Of a DNA stretch of 38,324 bases, positions 24,046-31,601 are shown one piece after another; position 1 is the stretch's first letter; each line of letters begins with the position of its first letter. Made by a program: the position numbers and the translations under genes. This DNA comes from JBBDWJ01 sp040902925 (GTDB taxonomy: Bacteria > Acidobacteriota > Terriglobia > Bryobacterales > UBA6623): assembly GCA_040902925.1 (NCBI GenBank), contig JBBDWJ010000118.1:1-38324 (forward strand), in the 5' to 3' direction. The notes beneath the pieces are model-generated. The model was given only the letters and a program-made list of their open reading frames with translations. It did not search any database and was not told the origin of the DNA.

Positions 24046-24449
24046 GCGTTGCCGAGGAGATCGACGCCAGGCGGTACGGCAAATTGCTGACCAAGACGCT
24101 GCCGCGGGTCCCACGTTCGGAAGATGAGTATGACGCGATGCTTGCCGAAGTGGAGCGCCTGATGGAGCAGGGCGAAGACCGGTCGCCGGAGCAAGATGCA
24201 TTGCTCGAATTGATGGCCCTGCTCGTTCACGATTACGAGGAAAAGCATTACCCGCTGCCGGATGCCGAACCGCGCGAAATGCTGGCGTATCTGATGGAGG
24301 AGCGCGGCCTGAAGCCGAGAGATCTTTGGGCGGTCGTGGGTTCGAAGAGTCGCGTATCAGAGATCTTGTCGGGAAAGAGGGCGGTCAGCCGCGAACAGGC
24401 AAAAGATCTCGCGGCTTTCTTCCGAGTACCCGTGGATCTGTTTCTCTGA
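24042..24449 (+). CDS. higA: HigA-family antitoxin with C-terminal helix-turn-helix
   Basis: The 135-residue protein neutralises the upstream toxin and probably represses the operon. The N-terminal half is acidic and helical (RSEDEYDAMLAEVERLMEQGEDRSPEQ), suited to wrapping the toxin. The C-terminal half is an XRE-like helix-turn-helix: MLAYLMEERGLKPRDLWAVVGSKSRVSEILSGKRAVSREQAKDLAAFFRV, with SRVSEILSGKR as the recognition region. The start ATG at 24042 overlaps the toxin stop, giving translational coupling. The frame is open further upstream but that is antisense-like sequence within the toxin gene. Confidence 0.92.
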   Translation: MSVAEEIDARRYGKLLTKTLPRVPRSEDEYDAMLAEVERLMEQGEDRSPEQDALLELMALLVHDYEEKHYPLPDAEPREMLAYLMEERGLKPRDLWAVVGSKSRVSEILSGKRAVSREQAKDLAAFFRVPVDLFL

Positions 24450-24498
24450 TTCAGGTCGGCTGCGGGCCCGGACGGGTTGGGGGTCTTGCCAGGAAGGC

Positions 24499-25005
24499 TC
24501 AAGGTTTCGGCACTCGCTCGGCCCCTTGCGGGCGGAAAAACCTCACCGGCCTGAGATCGGTGATTTTCCATTTGCCCTTTTCCTGGGCGGCTGAAATTTC
24601 CAGGATTTCCCGACGCGTTTCCAGCGGACCTGGTGTTTCGAGCACGCTCAACTGCAGCAGCCAATCCACGCGCAGACGGTAGCCGCTGTCTTCGCGCTCG
24701 ATAGCGACGATTTCGATGGAGGACGCGATGTCGCTCTGCGTCGTCAGCGCGGCGATATGCGACTCCAAGTCGGCATAGCCGGCGAATTGTTTGCGGTCGA
24801 AGGCCTGTAGAAATAGCGAAGCGTTGCGGGACTGCAGGGCGCGGCTAGCGTCATGTACCACGCGCCTGACTTCGCGGGCCTCAACTGCCTCAGTGGTGTC
24901 TTCTTGAGCCCTCAGAAGCGATCCTGGCTGCCAGTCCGGCGCCGGGAACGCGGCGATGAGCGCCGCCAAAGCAAACATCCGCGCGATCGCATTCAGCAGT
25001 CGCAT
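24499..25005 (-). CDS. Hypothetical secreted protein, possibly NTF2-like
   Basis: I choose the ATG at 25005 because it begins a signal peptide (MRLLNAIARMFALAALIAAF, cut near LLRAQ-ED) with GAGG upstream. The frame is open to 25068. The mature part of about 135 residues reads VRRVVHDASRALQSRNASLFLQAFD, then SSIEIVAIEREDSGYRLRVDWLLQL and EILEISAAQEKGKWKITDLRPVRFF. A helical N-terminus, an acidic-basic beta strand series and a closing GKWKITDL strand suggest a cone-shaped NTF2/SnoaL-like fold. That is inference only. It lies downstream of argJ's minus-strand operon, converging with higA. Confidence 0.72.
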   Translation of the reverse strand: MRLLNAIARMFALAALIAAFPAPDWQPGSLLRAQEDTTEAVEAREVRRVVHDASRALQSRNASLFLQAFDRKQFAGYADLESHIAALTTQSDIASSIEIVAIEREDSGYRLRVDWLLQLSVLETPGPLETRREILEISAAQEKGKWKITDLRPVRFFRPQGAERVPKP

Positions 25006-25120
25006 CCGCGCCTCAGGTCTCGCGTATGCCCGGACACTCCAGGCACGAACCACTCGGTAGCGGAGCACGCACCTCTAGCGGCGAATCGAATTGGCCGCGG
25101 CGCTGAACCTGCAAGCTTCA

Positions 25121-26317
25121 TTAGGTGCGGTACTCGGCGTTGATCCGAATGTATTCCTCGGTCATGTCGCAGGTCCAGAACTTCGTCCGGCCTTTGCCGC
25201 CGCCGCGAATGCGAAACAGCAGCGAGGATTCGGGTTTCTCCATCGAGGCCTGCACTTCCGACTCCTCGAATTTCGCGCGTACGCCGTGGCGGCACACGCG
25301 GTGGCCGTTGATCGTGATATCAACCTTGGAGGGGTCGAACCCGGCTCCGCTTGCGCCGGCGCTCGAAAGTATCCGCCCCCAGTTGGGGTCGGCGCCGGCC
25401 AGCGCCGTCTTCACCAGCGGCGAGTTGCCGATGGCGCGTGCGATGCGCTCGGCCGCCGCGTCGTCGCGAGCGCCCTCGACCTCGATCGTCAGCAGCCGCC
25501 GCGCCCCTTCACCGTCGCGCACGATCGCTATCGCCAGTTGCTGCGTGATCGTCCCGAGGGCGGCTTCGAAAGCGTCGAAGTCTTTTTTGCGAAGGCGGAT
25601 CCCCGAAGCGCCGTTGGCCAAAAGGTATATGGTGTCGTTGGTGGAAGTGTCCCCGTCGATCGAGATGCGGTTGAAGCTGTTCTCGACGGCGCGGCGCAGC
25701 ATCTTTTGCAGAGGACGAGGGTCGATTTCGGCATCGGTGAACACGAAGCCGAGCATCGTCGCCATGCGCGGATGAATCATGCCGGCGCCCTTGGCCATGC
25801 CGGCAAGATGCACTACACCCTCCTTTGTTTCCAGCGTCGTGTAAGCCGTCTTCGCGAACGTATCGGTGGTCATGATGGCGCGCGCCGCGGCCGCAAAGTT
25901 TTCGGGCGCAAGACGGTCGAGCAACACCGGCAGCGACTGCGTGATGCGCTTTTCCTCGAGCGGCTCGCCGATCACGCCGGTCGACGCCAACAGAATGTCT
26001 TCGCGGCGCACGCCGAGCAGCTTGGCCGCGGCGCGGGCGCTGGCGCGCGCCACTTTTCCCATCGTCGGGGTGGCGCAATTGGCGTTGCCGGCGTTGACTA
26101 CGATCGCGCGGCAGACACCGCCGCTCTTTTTCAAATGCTCGGCAGTCACCGTGACAGGCGCCGCCCGAACGACATTCGTCGTGAACATAGCGGCTGCCGC
26201 CGCCGGCCGGTCGCAAACGATCAGCGCCAGATCGTCGGTCTTCTTTTTTCGGATTCCGGCGTAGCCCGAGGCAAAGCGATACCCGCTGGGGACCGTATTG
26301 ATCAATTCGTCGCTCAC
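25121..26317 (-). CDS. argJ: ArgJ, bifunctional ornithine acetyltransferase / N-acetylglutamate synthase
   Basis: ArgJ recycles acetyl groups between N-acetylornithine and glutamate in arginine synthesis. The 398-residue sequence has the autocleavage site KGAGMIHPRMAT-MLGF, with Thr187 as the new N-terminal nucleophile of the beta chain. Other blocks are FTTNVVRAAPV, VNAGNANCATP, STGVIGEPL, NRISIDGDTSTNDT, and AGADPNWGRILSSAG. The GTG start at 26317 overlaps the fmt stop in a GTGA motif, so translation is coupled to fmt. Whether it is mono- or bifunctional depends on acetyl-CoA use and cannot be told here. No other arg genes are in the window. Confidence 0.95.
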   Translation of the reverse strand: MSDELINTVPSGYRFASGYAGIRKKKTDDLALIVCDRPAAAAAMFTTNVVRAAPVTVTAEHLKKSGGVCRAIVVNAGNANCATPTMGKVARASARAAAKLLGVRREDILLASTGVIGEPLEEKRITQSLPVLLDRLAPENFAAAARAIMTTDTFAKTAYTTLETKEGVVHLAGMAKGAGMIHPRMATMLGFVFTDAEIDPRPLQKMLRRAVENSFNRISIDGDTSTNDTIYLLANGASGIRLRKKDFDAFEAALGTITQQLAIAIVRDGEGARRLLTIEVEGARDDAAAERIARAIGNSPLVKTALAGADPNWGRILSSAGASGAGFDPSKVDITINGHRVCRHGVRAKFEESEVQASMEKPESSLLFRIRGGGKGRTKFWTCDMTEEYIRINAEYRT

Positions 26318-27249
26318 GTTCGCACTTCTCCCAACACTTCACCGTCGGCGGGCCGGTAGCCGCGTACGAAGTCGTCGGCCGAAATCCGCTGTTTGCCCTC
26401 GATCTGCAGTTCGTCGAATTGCAGGGCCGTGCCGCCGCCACAGCCAGCCCGTAGGCCTAATTCCATGGAGATGATCCCTGGCGGCAGTGAGGCATCGTTC
26501 AGTGGGCGGGCGCGCCGCACGTGCAGGCGCTTGCCCCGAAAACTAGTATAGGCGCCGGGCCAGGGGTCAAATCCACGGATGCGGTTGTAGATCTCCGTCG
26601 CGGAGCGCTGCCAGTCAATCCAGCCGTCTTCGCGCTTGAGAATCGGCGCGTAGGTGGCGTCGGCTTCGTCTTGCTTTTGCGGCGTGATCGAGCCCGCGGC
26701 CAGACCTTCGATCGTCTCGATGAGCAATTCGGCTCCGGCTGGCGCAAGGCGCGCGGCGAGTTCGGGCCCGGTTTCCTGCGGTCCGATGGCGGTTTCGCGT
26801 TTGAGCAGCATGTCGCCGGCATCGAGCCGCTTTTCGATCCGCATAGTCGTCACGCCGGTCGTCGTTTCGCCGTTCGCAATCGCCCAGTTCATCGGCGCCG
26901 CGCCGCGGTATTTCGGCAGCAGCGAGGAATGGACGTTCACGATGCCGAGCCGTGGCAGGTCGATGATGGTTTGCGGAATGATCTGCCCGTAGCCGACCAC
27001 CACGATGATGTCCGGCGCGCTTTCCCGCAGACGTTCGAGCGCTTCGGGGGCGCGAATTTTCTCGGGCTGATAGATCTCCAGGCCGAGCTCGATCGCCTTC
27101 TGCTTGACCGCGGACGCGGTCAGCTTGCGGCCTCGTCCCGCCGGACGGTCCGGCTGCGTAATGACCAGGCGAACCTCATCGCCGTGTTGCACAAGGGCGT
27201 CGAGTGTGGGGACCGCGAACGGCGGCGTGCCCATGAAGACGGCGAGCAT
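26314..27249 (-). CDS. fmt: Methionyl-tRNA formyltransferase
   Basis: Fmt formylates initiator Met-tRNA with 10-formyl-tetrahydrofolate. The 311-residue protein has the N-terminal Rossmann-like start MLAVFMGTPPFAVPTL, VTQPDRP-type block (VITQPDRPAGRGRKL), and the folate-site motif VNVHSSLLPKYRGAAPMNWAI with the catalytic Asn and His region. TTGVTTMRIEKRLDAGDMLL follows. The C-terminal OB-fold has IRGFDPWPGAYTSFRGKRLHVRRA. The ATG lies 3 nt after the def stop, with AAGGCGAG inside the def end as the likely ribosome site. def and fmt together form the N-formyl-methionine cycle. Confidence 0.96.
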   Translation of the reverse strand: MLAVFMGTPPFAVPTLDALVQHGDEVRLVITQPDRPAGRGRKLTASAVKQKAIELGLEIYQPEKIRAPEALERLRESAPDIIVVVGYGQIIPQTIIDLPRLGIVNVHSSLLPKYRGAAPMNWAIANGETTTGVTTMRIEKRLDAGDMLLKRETAIGPQETGPELAARLAPAGAELLIETIEGLAAGSITPQKQDEADATYAPILKREDGWIDWQRSATEIYNRIRGFDPWPGAYTSFRGKRLHVRRARPLNDASLPPGIISMELGLRAGCGGGTALQFDELQIEGKQRISADDFVRGYRPADGEVLGEVRT

Positions 27250-27252
27250 TCG

Positions 27253-27768
27253 CTAGTCCCACTCGCCTTTTTTGCGGAGCTTGCGGATCTTTCGCTTGAT
27301 CAGTTCGCGTTTGAGCGCGCTGATGTGCTGCAGAAATAAAATCCCGTTGAGATGGTCGTTCTCGTGGCAAATGGCCCGCGCCAGTAGCTCGTCGCCTTCG
27401 ATTTCGAACCATTGCCCACTAGCGTCCTGGGCCTGTACCTTGACCCGCATCGGGCGTTTGACGTCTTCGCGAAAGCCGGGAATGCTCAAACAGCCCTCTT
27501 CGCCAACCTGCTCGCCTTCGGCTTCGACGATGCGCGGATTGATCAGCACGAGCTTTTCGTCTTCGTCCTCGCCGCTGGAGCAGTCGATCACGGTGAGCCG
27601 CTTGGTAAAGCCGACTTGCGGCGCCGCCAAGCCAACGCCTTTCGCGTCGTACATTGTTTCGAACATGTCGGCGACAAGCTGGTCGAGCTCGGGCGTGTTG
27701 AAACTCTCAACCGGGCCGCAGGGCGTTTCGAGGACCGGGTCGCCGTATTTGACAATAGACAGAATCAT
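27253..27768 (-). CDS. def: Peptide deformylase
   Basis: Def removes the formyl group from nascent proteins. The 171-residue sequence has the three family motifs: Gly44-Val-Gly-Leu-Ala-Ala-Pro-Gln51, EEGCLSIPG with metal ligand Cys93, and His135-Glu-x-x-His139 in AICHENDHLNG. The residue before His135 is Cys rather than the usual Gln, a mild oddity that leaves the metal site intact. A basic C-terminal tail (KRELIKRKIRKLRKKGEWD) could lie near the ribosomal exit tunnel. First gene of def-fmt-argJ. No Shine-Dalgarno is visible before the ATG. Confidence 0.96.
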   Translation of the reverse strand: MILSIVKYGDPVLETPCGPVESFNTPELDQLVADMFETMYDAKGVGLAAPQVGFTKRLTVIDCSSGEDEDEKLVLINPRIVEAEGEQVGEEGCLSIPGFREDVKRPMRVKVQAQDASGQWFEIEGDELLARAICHENDHLNGILFLQHISALKRELIKRKIRKLRKKGEWD

Positions 27769-27916
27769 GTCAGCAGGAAGGCAGCGAAGGCGATCGCCGC
27801 AAACAATTTGGAACCAGGTGTTTGGAGTCTAAGTTTTATTGTAGTAGGCTACACAAGCCTGTTTGTGGTTTCCGGGCGCAGGGGGAAGCACAACGCCGGC
27901 TGCTGGTGCGAGAAAT

Positions 27917-27992
27917 CGCCAGCGGGCGATTGCTTCTTCGCTGGCGTATCTGTCGAACTGGCGTCTTCCAGTTTGCGAGGTAATGCAACCTC
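27917..27992 (+). promoter_or_regulatory. Three consecutive hairpins in the cupin gene leader
   Basis: CGCCAGCG / CGCTGGCG (27917-27924 and 27939-27946), AACTGG / CCAGTT (27956-27961 and 27968-27973) and GAGGT / ACCTC (27977-27981 and 27988-27992) are perfect inverted repeats in series, ending 15 nt before the cupin ATG. The last could hide GAGG from the ribosome. No known riboswitch family is recognised. Confidence 0.45.
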
Positions 27993-28007
27993 TGCGAGGC
28001 TACGAAA

Positions 28008-28334
28008 ATGATCATTCCTAACGCCGCCGCCGCGGCTCAATTCAGCGCCGCGAAAATGGGCAAGTCCGACCTTGCCCGCTCCGAGCATCTCTTCGCGGGC
28101 CTCAACGCCTTCGAGCCCGGCCAGCAGCACGAGCTGCACACCCACGCCGGGCAGGACAAACTCTACTTCGTCCTCGCGGGCGAAGGAGACGTGACCGTCG
28201 GCAGCGAGCAAGCCCGTATCCGCCCCGGCGATCTGGTATTGGCCCGCTCGGGGGAGGCGCATTCGCTCAGCAATCCGGGCCCGGCCCGCCTCGTCGTCAT
28301 GGTGGTGCTGGGCCCGCCACCCGCCAGAAAATAA
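28008..28334 (+). CDS. Small cupin-domain protein
   Basis: The 108-residue protein is a single cupin barrel. Motif 1 is PGQQHELHTHAGQDKLYFVLAGEG, with the His-x-His pair present but the usual later Glu replaced by an Asp/Lys pair. Motif 2 is PGDLVLARSGEAHSLSNPG with its His. Three histidines are thus available for a metal ion. It might be a sugar- or small-molecule-binding cupin or a small isomerase. It precedes the enolase-superfamily gene on the same strand by 91 nt, so a shared substrate is possible but unproven. The leader is strongly structured. Confidence 0.88.
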   Translation: MIIPNAAAAAQFSAAKMGKSDLARSEHLFAGLNAFEPGQQHELHTHAGQDKLYFVLAGEGDVTVGSEQARIRPGDLVLARSGEAHSLSNPGPARLVVMVVLGPPPARK

Positions 28335-28425
28335 CTGCCTGGAATGCCGCCAAGCGATTCCACGCCTGGGAGGGGCCGCCAGGCCCTCCTTGACAACCCA
28401 CCCCCTCCGAGAGTAAAACCTCGCC

Positions 28426-29703
28426 ATGAAGCTCGATCGCCGCGACATCTTCAGCCTGGCTGCCTTGGGGACGGCGGCGGCTCTGATGAGCGATCAAAAG
28501 GCCTCGGCGGCTCCGCAGTCCGCGGGCGTCCCGCCGGTCGAAGACACCCTCAAGATCACCGCTGTGCGGCTGGTTGAGATCAGGCCGAAGCGGCCGGTTC
28601 CCTCGTACCAGCCCGCCGCGGGGTCTTGGTCGACAGGGGGCGTCGAAGTCGCCAACCCGATGTCGATCTATCCGGAGTACAAGGCGCAGCGCAGCCTGTT
28701 TCAGCCCGACGCCGGCGGCGTCAGCAGCTTCACGGTCGAAATCGAAACCGACAAGGGCATCAAAGGTTACGGCCGCGGCGGGCCAGGCGGCGGCCCGATC
28801 GTCGAAGGCCACCTCACCAAGCTGCTGCTTGGAAAAAACGCACTCGACATCGAGCTGATCTGGGACATCCTGTGGCGCTCGACCATGTATTACGGGCGCA
28901 AGGGCGTCGTCATCAACGCCATCAGCGGCGTTGACTTGGCGCTTTGGGATATCGCCGGGAAAGCCTGGGGGCTGCCGGTGTATCGCCTGCTCGGAGGCGA
29001 GACCAAGTCCCGCATCCCGTGCTACTGCACCGGCAACGACATCGAACAGCACATCGAGTTCGGCTACACCAAGCTGAAGTTGGCGCTGCCCTACGGCCCG
29101 GCGGACGGCCGCGAGGGTATGCGCAAGAACGTCGAGCTCGTCAGCCGCGCCCGCGAGGCCCTCGGGCCCGACGGCGAAATCATGATGGACTGCTGGATGG
29201 CTCTCACCGAGCGCTACACCCTCGAGCTTGCCGAAGCCTTCGAACCCTATCGCGTTTACTGGATCGAGGAATGCCTGCCGCCAGACGACTACGCCGGGTT
29301 CGGCCGCCTGCGCGAGCAGATCAAGTCCACCCGCGTCGTCACCGGCGAGCATGTCTATACCCGCTACGGGTTCCGGCAATTGCTCGAACACCGTGGAGCG
29401 GAAATCTGGCAGCCTGACATCAAATGGTGCGGCGGTTTAACCGAACTGCGCCGCATCGCCGCCATGGCCGCCGCCTACGATATTCCTGTCATCCCCCACG
29501 ATGGCGGCCGGCGCGACGCCGTTCATTTCACGATGGCCACCCCCAACGCGCCCTGGTCGGAGATGTTCATGCCCGCTCCGGGCGGCCCCGAGATCGTCTA
29601 TAAGCGTTACGAGGAAGACAACCAGCTCACCCGCGGCCCCGAGGGCATTTACACGCGCCCCAACGAAGGGCCGGGCTTCGGAGAAGATATCGAGGTCGTC
29701 TGA
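28426..29703 (+). CDS. Tat-exported mandelate racemase/enolase-superfamily dehydratase (L-rhamnonate dehydratase-like)
   Basis: The 425-residue protein starts with a twin-arginine-like signal (KLDRRDIFSLAALGTAAAL). The enolase-superfamily ligands are visible: Asp in EIMMDCWMAL, Glu in YWIEECLPPDD and Glu in VVTGEHVYTRYGF. The general acid/base His is in IPVIPHDGGRRDA. ECLPPDDYAGF and the following blocks recall L-rhamnonate dehydratase, which removes water from L-rhamnonate to the 2-keto-3-deoxy acid. A relative acting on another sugar acid is equally possible. Export would put the reaction in the periplasm. The Tat motif lacks the Phe at +2 (RRDIFS), so the signal call is moderate. Confidence 0.88.
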   Translation: MKLDRRDIFSLAALGTAAALMSDQKASAAPQSAGVPPVEDTLKITAVRLVEIRPKRPVPSYQPAAGSWSTGGVEVANPMSIYPEYKAQRSLFQPDAGGVSSFTVEIETDKGIKGYGRGGPGGGPIVEGHLTKLLLGKNALDIELIWDILWRSTMYYGRKGVVINAISGVDLALWDIAGKAWGLPVYRLLGGETKSRIPCYCTGNDIEQHIEFGYTKLKLALPYGPADGREGMRKNVELVSRAREALGPDGEIMMDCWMALTERYTLELAEAFEPYRVYWIEECLPPDDYAGFGRLREQIKSTRVVTGEHVYTRYGFRQLLEHRGAEIWQPDIKWCGGLTELRRIAAMAAAYDIPVIPHDGGRRDAVHFTMATPNAPWSEMFMPAPGGPEIVYKRYEEDNQLTRGPEGIYTRPNEGPGFGEDIEVV

Positions 29704-29738
29704 CCCTGCGATCGCCTCAACCTGAACAGGAACGCGCG

Positions 29739-29760
29739 TCCGAGCCCCAGGTGGCTCGGA
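29739..29760 (+). terminator. Hairpin after the dehydratase gene, candidate terminator
   Basis: TCCGAGCC-ccaggt-GGCTCGGA is a perfect 8-bp GC-rich stem starting 36 nt after the stop. There is no following T-run, so it may instead stabilise the 3' end. Confidence 0.4.
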
Positions 29761-29994
29761 ATTCAGGTAATTCAACGGAGCAAACCAGCCTGTGGCCCTG
29801 CGCCGCGGCCTCGAAATGGTGTCTTATGCCAAACGCCAGAACAGCGTATGGCTGCTGAGGGCGCTGTCCTACGACCCGTTGCGATTGCGACCCTTCAGTA
29901 CTTTCACTTTCGCCGCAACATAGGGGCCGCAACCGCTAGGGAGAAACACGTAGCGTAAGGCTCAACGAACCTCAAGACCCTGAAAATCGCGGTA

Positions 29995-30000
29995 TATAAT
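29995..30000 (+). promoter_or_regulatory. Consensus -10 box before the small ORF
   Basis: TATAAT, a full consensus match in GC-rich DNA, lies 62 nt before the GTG at 30063. The matching -35 region (TCAAGA at 17 nt) is poor. Confidence 0.45.
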
Positions 30001-30062
30001 CGAAAACAGAAGCTGCGATCGCGCTTCCGGTTCGGCGGTCCTTTACCCTTGACGAGAAAGTT

Positions 30063-30230
30063 GTGAGCAAGTACTTTGCGGTAATCATGCCCGCGGTGTT
30101 GGGCGGCGTTCTCTACTACGCCTATTCGACACCCGGCTACGTAGGCAGCCTTGTGCGGGCCCTCATAGACCCCGTCTTGTTGCCCGTGATGGGGCTTGCC
30201 AGACACATGTTCGGCGGGCTGCTGGGCTGA
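30063..30230 (+). CDS. Small hydrophobic protein (55 aa), hypothetical
   Basis: A GTG-started frame encodes 55 residues beginning VSKYFAVIMPAVLGGVLYYA and ending RHMFGGLLG. Residues 5-22 are a likely membrane helix and 30-45 a second, weaker hydrophobic stretch. A consensus TATAAT lies upstream, and GAGAAAG just before the GTG is a weak ribosome site. Downstream is a hairpin at 30286-30302. I do not recognise the protein. Composition and the neat promoter make it a plausible small membrane protein. The case against is the absence of conserved motifs and the non-ATG start. Confidence 0.45.
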   Translation: MSKYFAVIMPAVLGGVLYYAYSTPGYVGSLVRALIDPVLLPVMGLARHMFGGLLG

Positions 30231-30503
30231 CCCACCACTTTCCTTTTGGCAGACGGGCTCTTTCCTAACTTCGGGGCTTAGGCGCCGGTCTTGTTGAGAC
30301 CGCAACTGGGTTATTTCCTGCCGCTGGAGAGATGCGGTTTTCCCTGAAGGGCCAATCGCAAACGGAAAAAAGAACCTAGGGACCCTGTAGGGCGCCGCCG
30401 TAATACCGCTCGGGCGCCGCAATCATGGGATTACTGGCGGTCCTGCTGCTCGCCGAGCTCGGGTAAGCAATTTCGATGTTGTGGGACGGGTCAGCGGCGC
30501 GGC

Positions 30504-31187
30504 CTAAGCCTGCTTGCCGGCCCTGCGGCTCAGCACGGCCACGACCTTCTCGGGGTAGTCGCTAATGATGCCATCGACGCCTAGATCGATCAAGCGCTCA
30601 ATCTCGCTTTCGTCGTTCACCGTCCAGGCGAAGACCTGCAGGCCTTCTTCATGGACTTCGGTAATCAATTCGCGCGAGGCGAGCCGGAACTGCGGAATGA
30701 CCACCTCGATCGGGGAGTTGTGGCGGGCTTCCTCATCTTGCGTGCGGTTATAAATGTACCCGAGCTGGAGTTCGGGGAATAGCTCCTGCACCTTCGTCAG
30801 TGTGTCGGTGTCGAAAGCGCTGACCAGCGTCTTTTCCGGATCCGCGTAGGTGCGAAGCAACTCGACGGCAGCCTGCTCGAGGCCTGGCGCCTTCAGCTCG
30901 ACGTCAAGATAGGCGGTTTGGCCGAACTTTTTTAGAACGTCCTCCAACAGAGGAATTTCAAAGCCGTTATCGAGGTTGCGGATCTCGTCGTAAGTGCTGG
31001 ATTGCACGGACTTGCTGCCCACCACCGAGCCATGCACGACCACAAGCTTATGGTCCGAGGTCTGGCGGACGTCGAGTTCGAAGCCGTGAGCCCCGTGCTC
31101 GAGAGCCCTCGCAAAGCTGGGGATCGTGTTTTCCGGCAGCTCCGCGGCCCCTCTGTGCCCGAGGATTAAAACGTTTTTTTCCACCAC
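30504..31187 (-). CDS. Glycerophosphodiester phosphodiesterase (GDPD family)
   Basis: GDPD enzymes hydrolyse deacylated phospholipids to glycerol-3-phosphate and an alcohol. The 227-residue TIM barrel begins VLILGHRGAAELPENTIPSF, with His11-Arg12 and Glu19-Asn20. FELDVRQT supplies Glu37 and Asp39, and YLDVELK supplies a further metal-site Glu. FAWTVNDESEIERLIDLGVDGIISDYP closes it. The usual His-Asp pair after the third strand reads His52-Gly53 here, a change next to a catalytic His. It has no signal peptide and should be cytosolic. A GTG at 31187 (GTGGTG) with AGGACAG upstream is the likely start. It is divergent from the LptFG fusion. Confidence 0.9.
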   Translation of the reverse strand: MVEKNVLILGHRGAAELPENTIPSFARALEHGAHGFELDVRQTSDHKLVVVHGSVVGSKSVQSSTYDEIRNLDNGFEIPLLEDVLKKFGQTAYLDVELKAPGLEQAAVELLRTYADPEKTLVSAFDTDTLTKVQELFPELQLGYIYNRTQDEEARHNSPIEVVIPQFRLASRELITEVHEEGLQVFAWTVNDESEIERLIDLGVDGIISDYPEKVVAVLSRRAGKQA

Positions 31188-31480
31188 TCTGTCCTAGCGA
31201 GTCCTACTTTGACGCTTAGCACGCGGCTTGTCAACTCACCTGCGCCCGTAGACAAACGGAGTTTATTCGCGAGATCGATAGAAGATACGCGCGGTTGGTG
31301 TCCTCCCCCGAAACTCCAGCTACTCCTTCGCTACGGGGGGCAGACCTTGCTGAGGCTAAGCGATAGCTATTCTTAAAGTACCACGATTTCAACGCCTTGG
31401 CGAGTCCAGAGAGGCCGCTGCGCCTCGAAACTTGCCCAGTGCAAGCCAAGCCAGGCGTTCCCGAGGCCTTGCGATGGGGT

Positions 31481-31496
31481 GCTGGTGGCCACCAGC
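31481..31496. repeat. Perfect 16-bp palindrome
   Basis: GCTGGTGGCCACCAGC reads the same on both strands. It lies 121 nt before the LptFG start and about 300 nt before the GDPD start, so it could be an operator for either. No regulator is assigned. Confidence 0.4.
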
Positions 31497-31551
31497 CAGA
31501 GTGATACTCCAGACCGGTTGGCCGGCCCGGCGCACTCCTTCGCCCGGTTGA

Positions 31552-31562
31552 GATAATACAAT
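31552..31562 (+). promoter_or_regulatory. Putative -10 region of the LptF-LptG gene
   Basis: GATAATACAAT contains two overlapping -10-like hexamers (GATAAT, TACAAT) 39-50 nt before the GTG start. No matching -35 box is clear. Confidence 0.35.
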
Positions 31563-31601
31563 CAGAGACTTGGTGCCTCCTTTCGTTCTTTCCCACTAAC
31601 C

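Larger units (their letters stand above)
29704..30503. other. Gene-poor region, 800 bp, with one small ORF
   Basis: It contains a perfect hairpin just after the dehydratase stop (29739-29760), a TATAAT box (29995-30000), a small hydrophobic ORF (30063-30230) and a hairpin CGGTCT-tgttg-AGACCG at 30286-30302. A second short frame from an ATG at 29816 to a stop at 29923 (35 codons, starting MVSYAKRQNSVWLLRAL) has no supporting signals and is left uncalled. Nothing else recognised. Confidence 0.45.
31188..31601. other. Divergent intergenic region, 414 bp
   Basis: It separates GDPD and the LptF-LptG fusion. It holds a perfect 16-bp palindrome (31481-31496) and an AT-rich -10-like cluster (31552-31562). 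A minus-strand frame of 62 codons (TTG start at 31561) has ordinary composition but no ribosome site and is not called. Confidence 0.45.

Noticed and set aside
25091..26359. 422-codon plus-strand ORF
   Set aside because: Antisense shadow of argJ.
28297..29391. 364-codon minus-strand ORF
   Set aside because: Antisense shadow of the enolase-superfamily gene.
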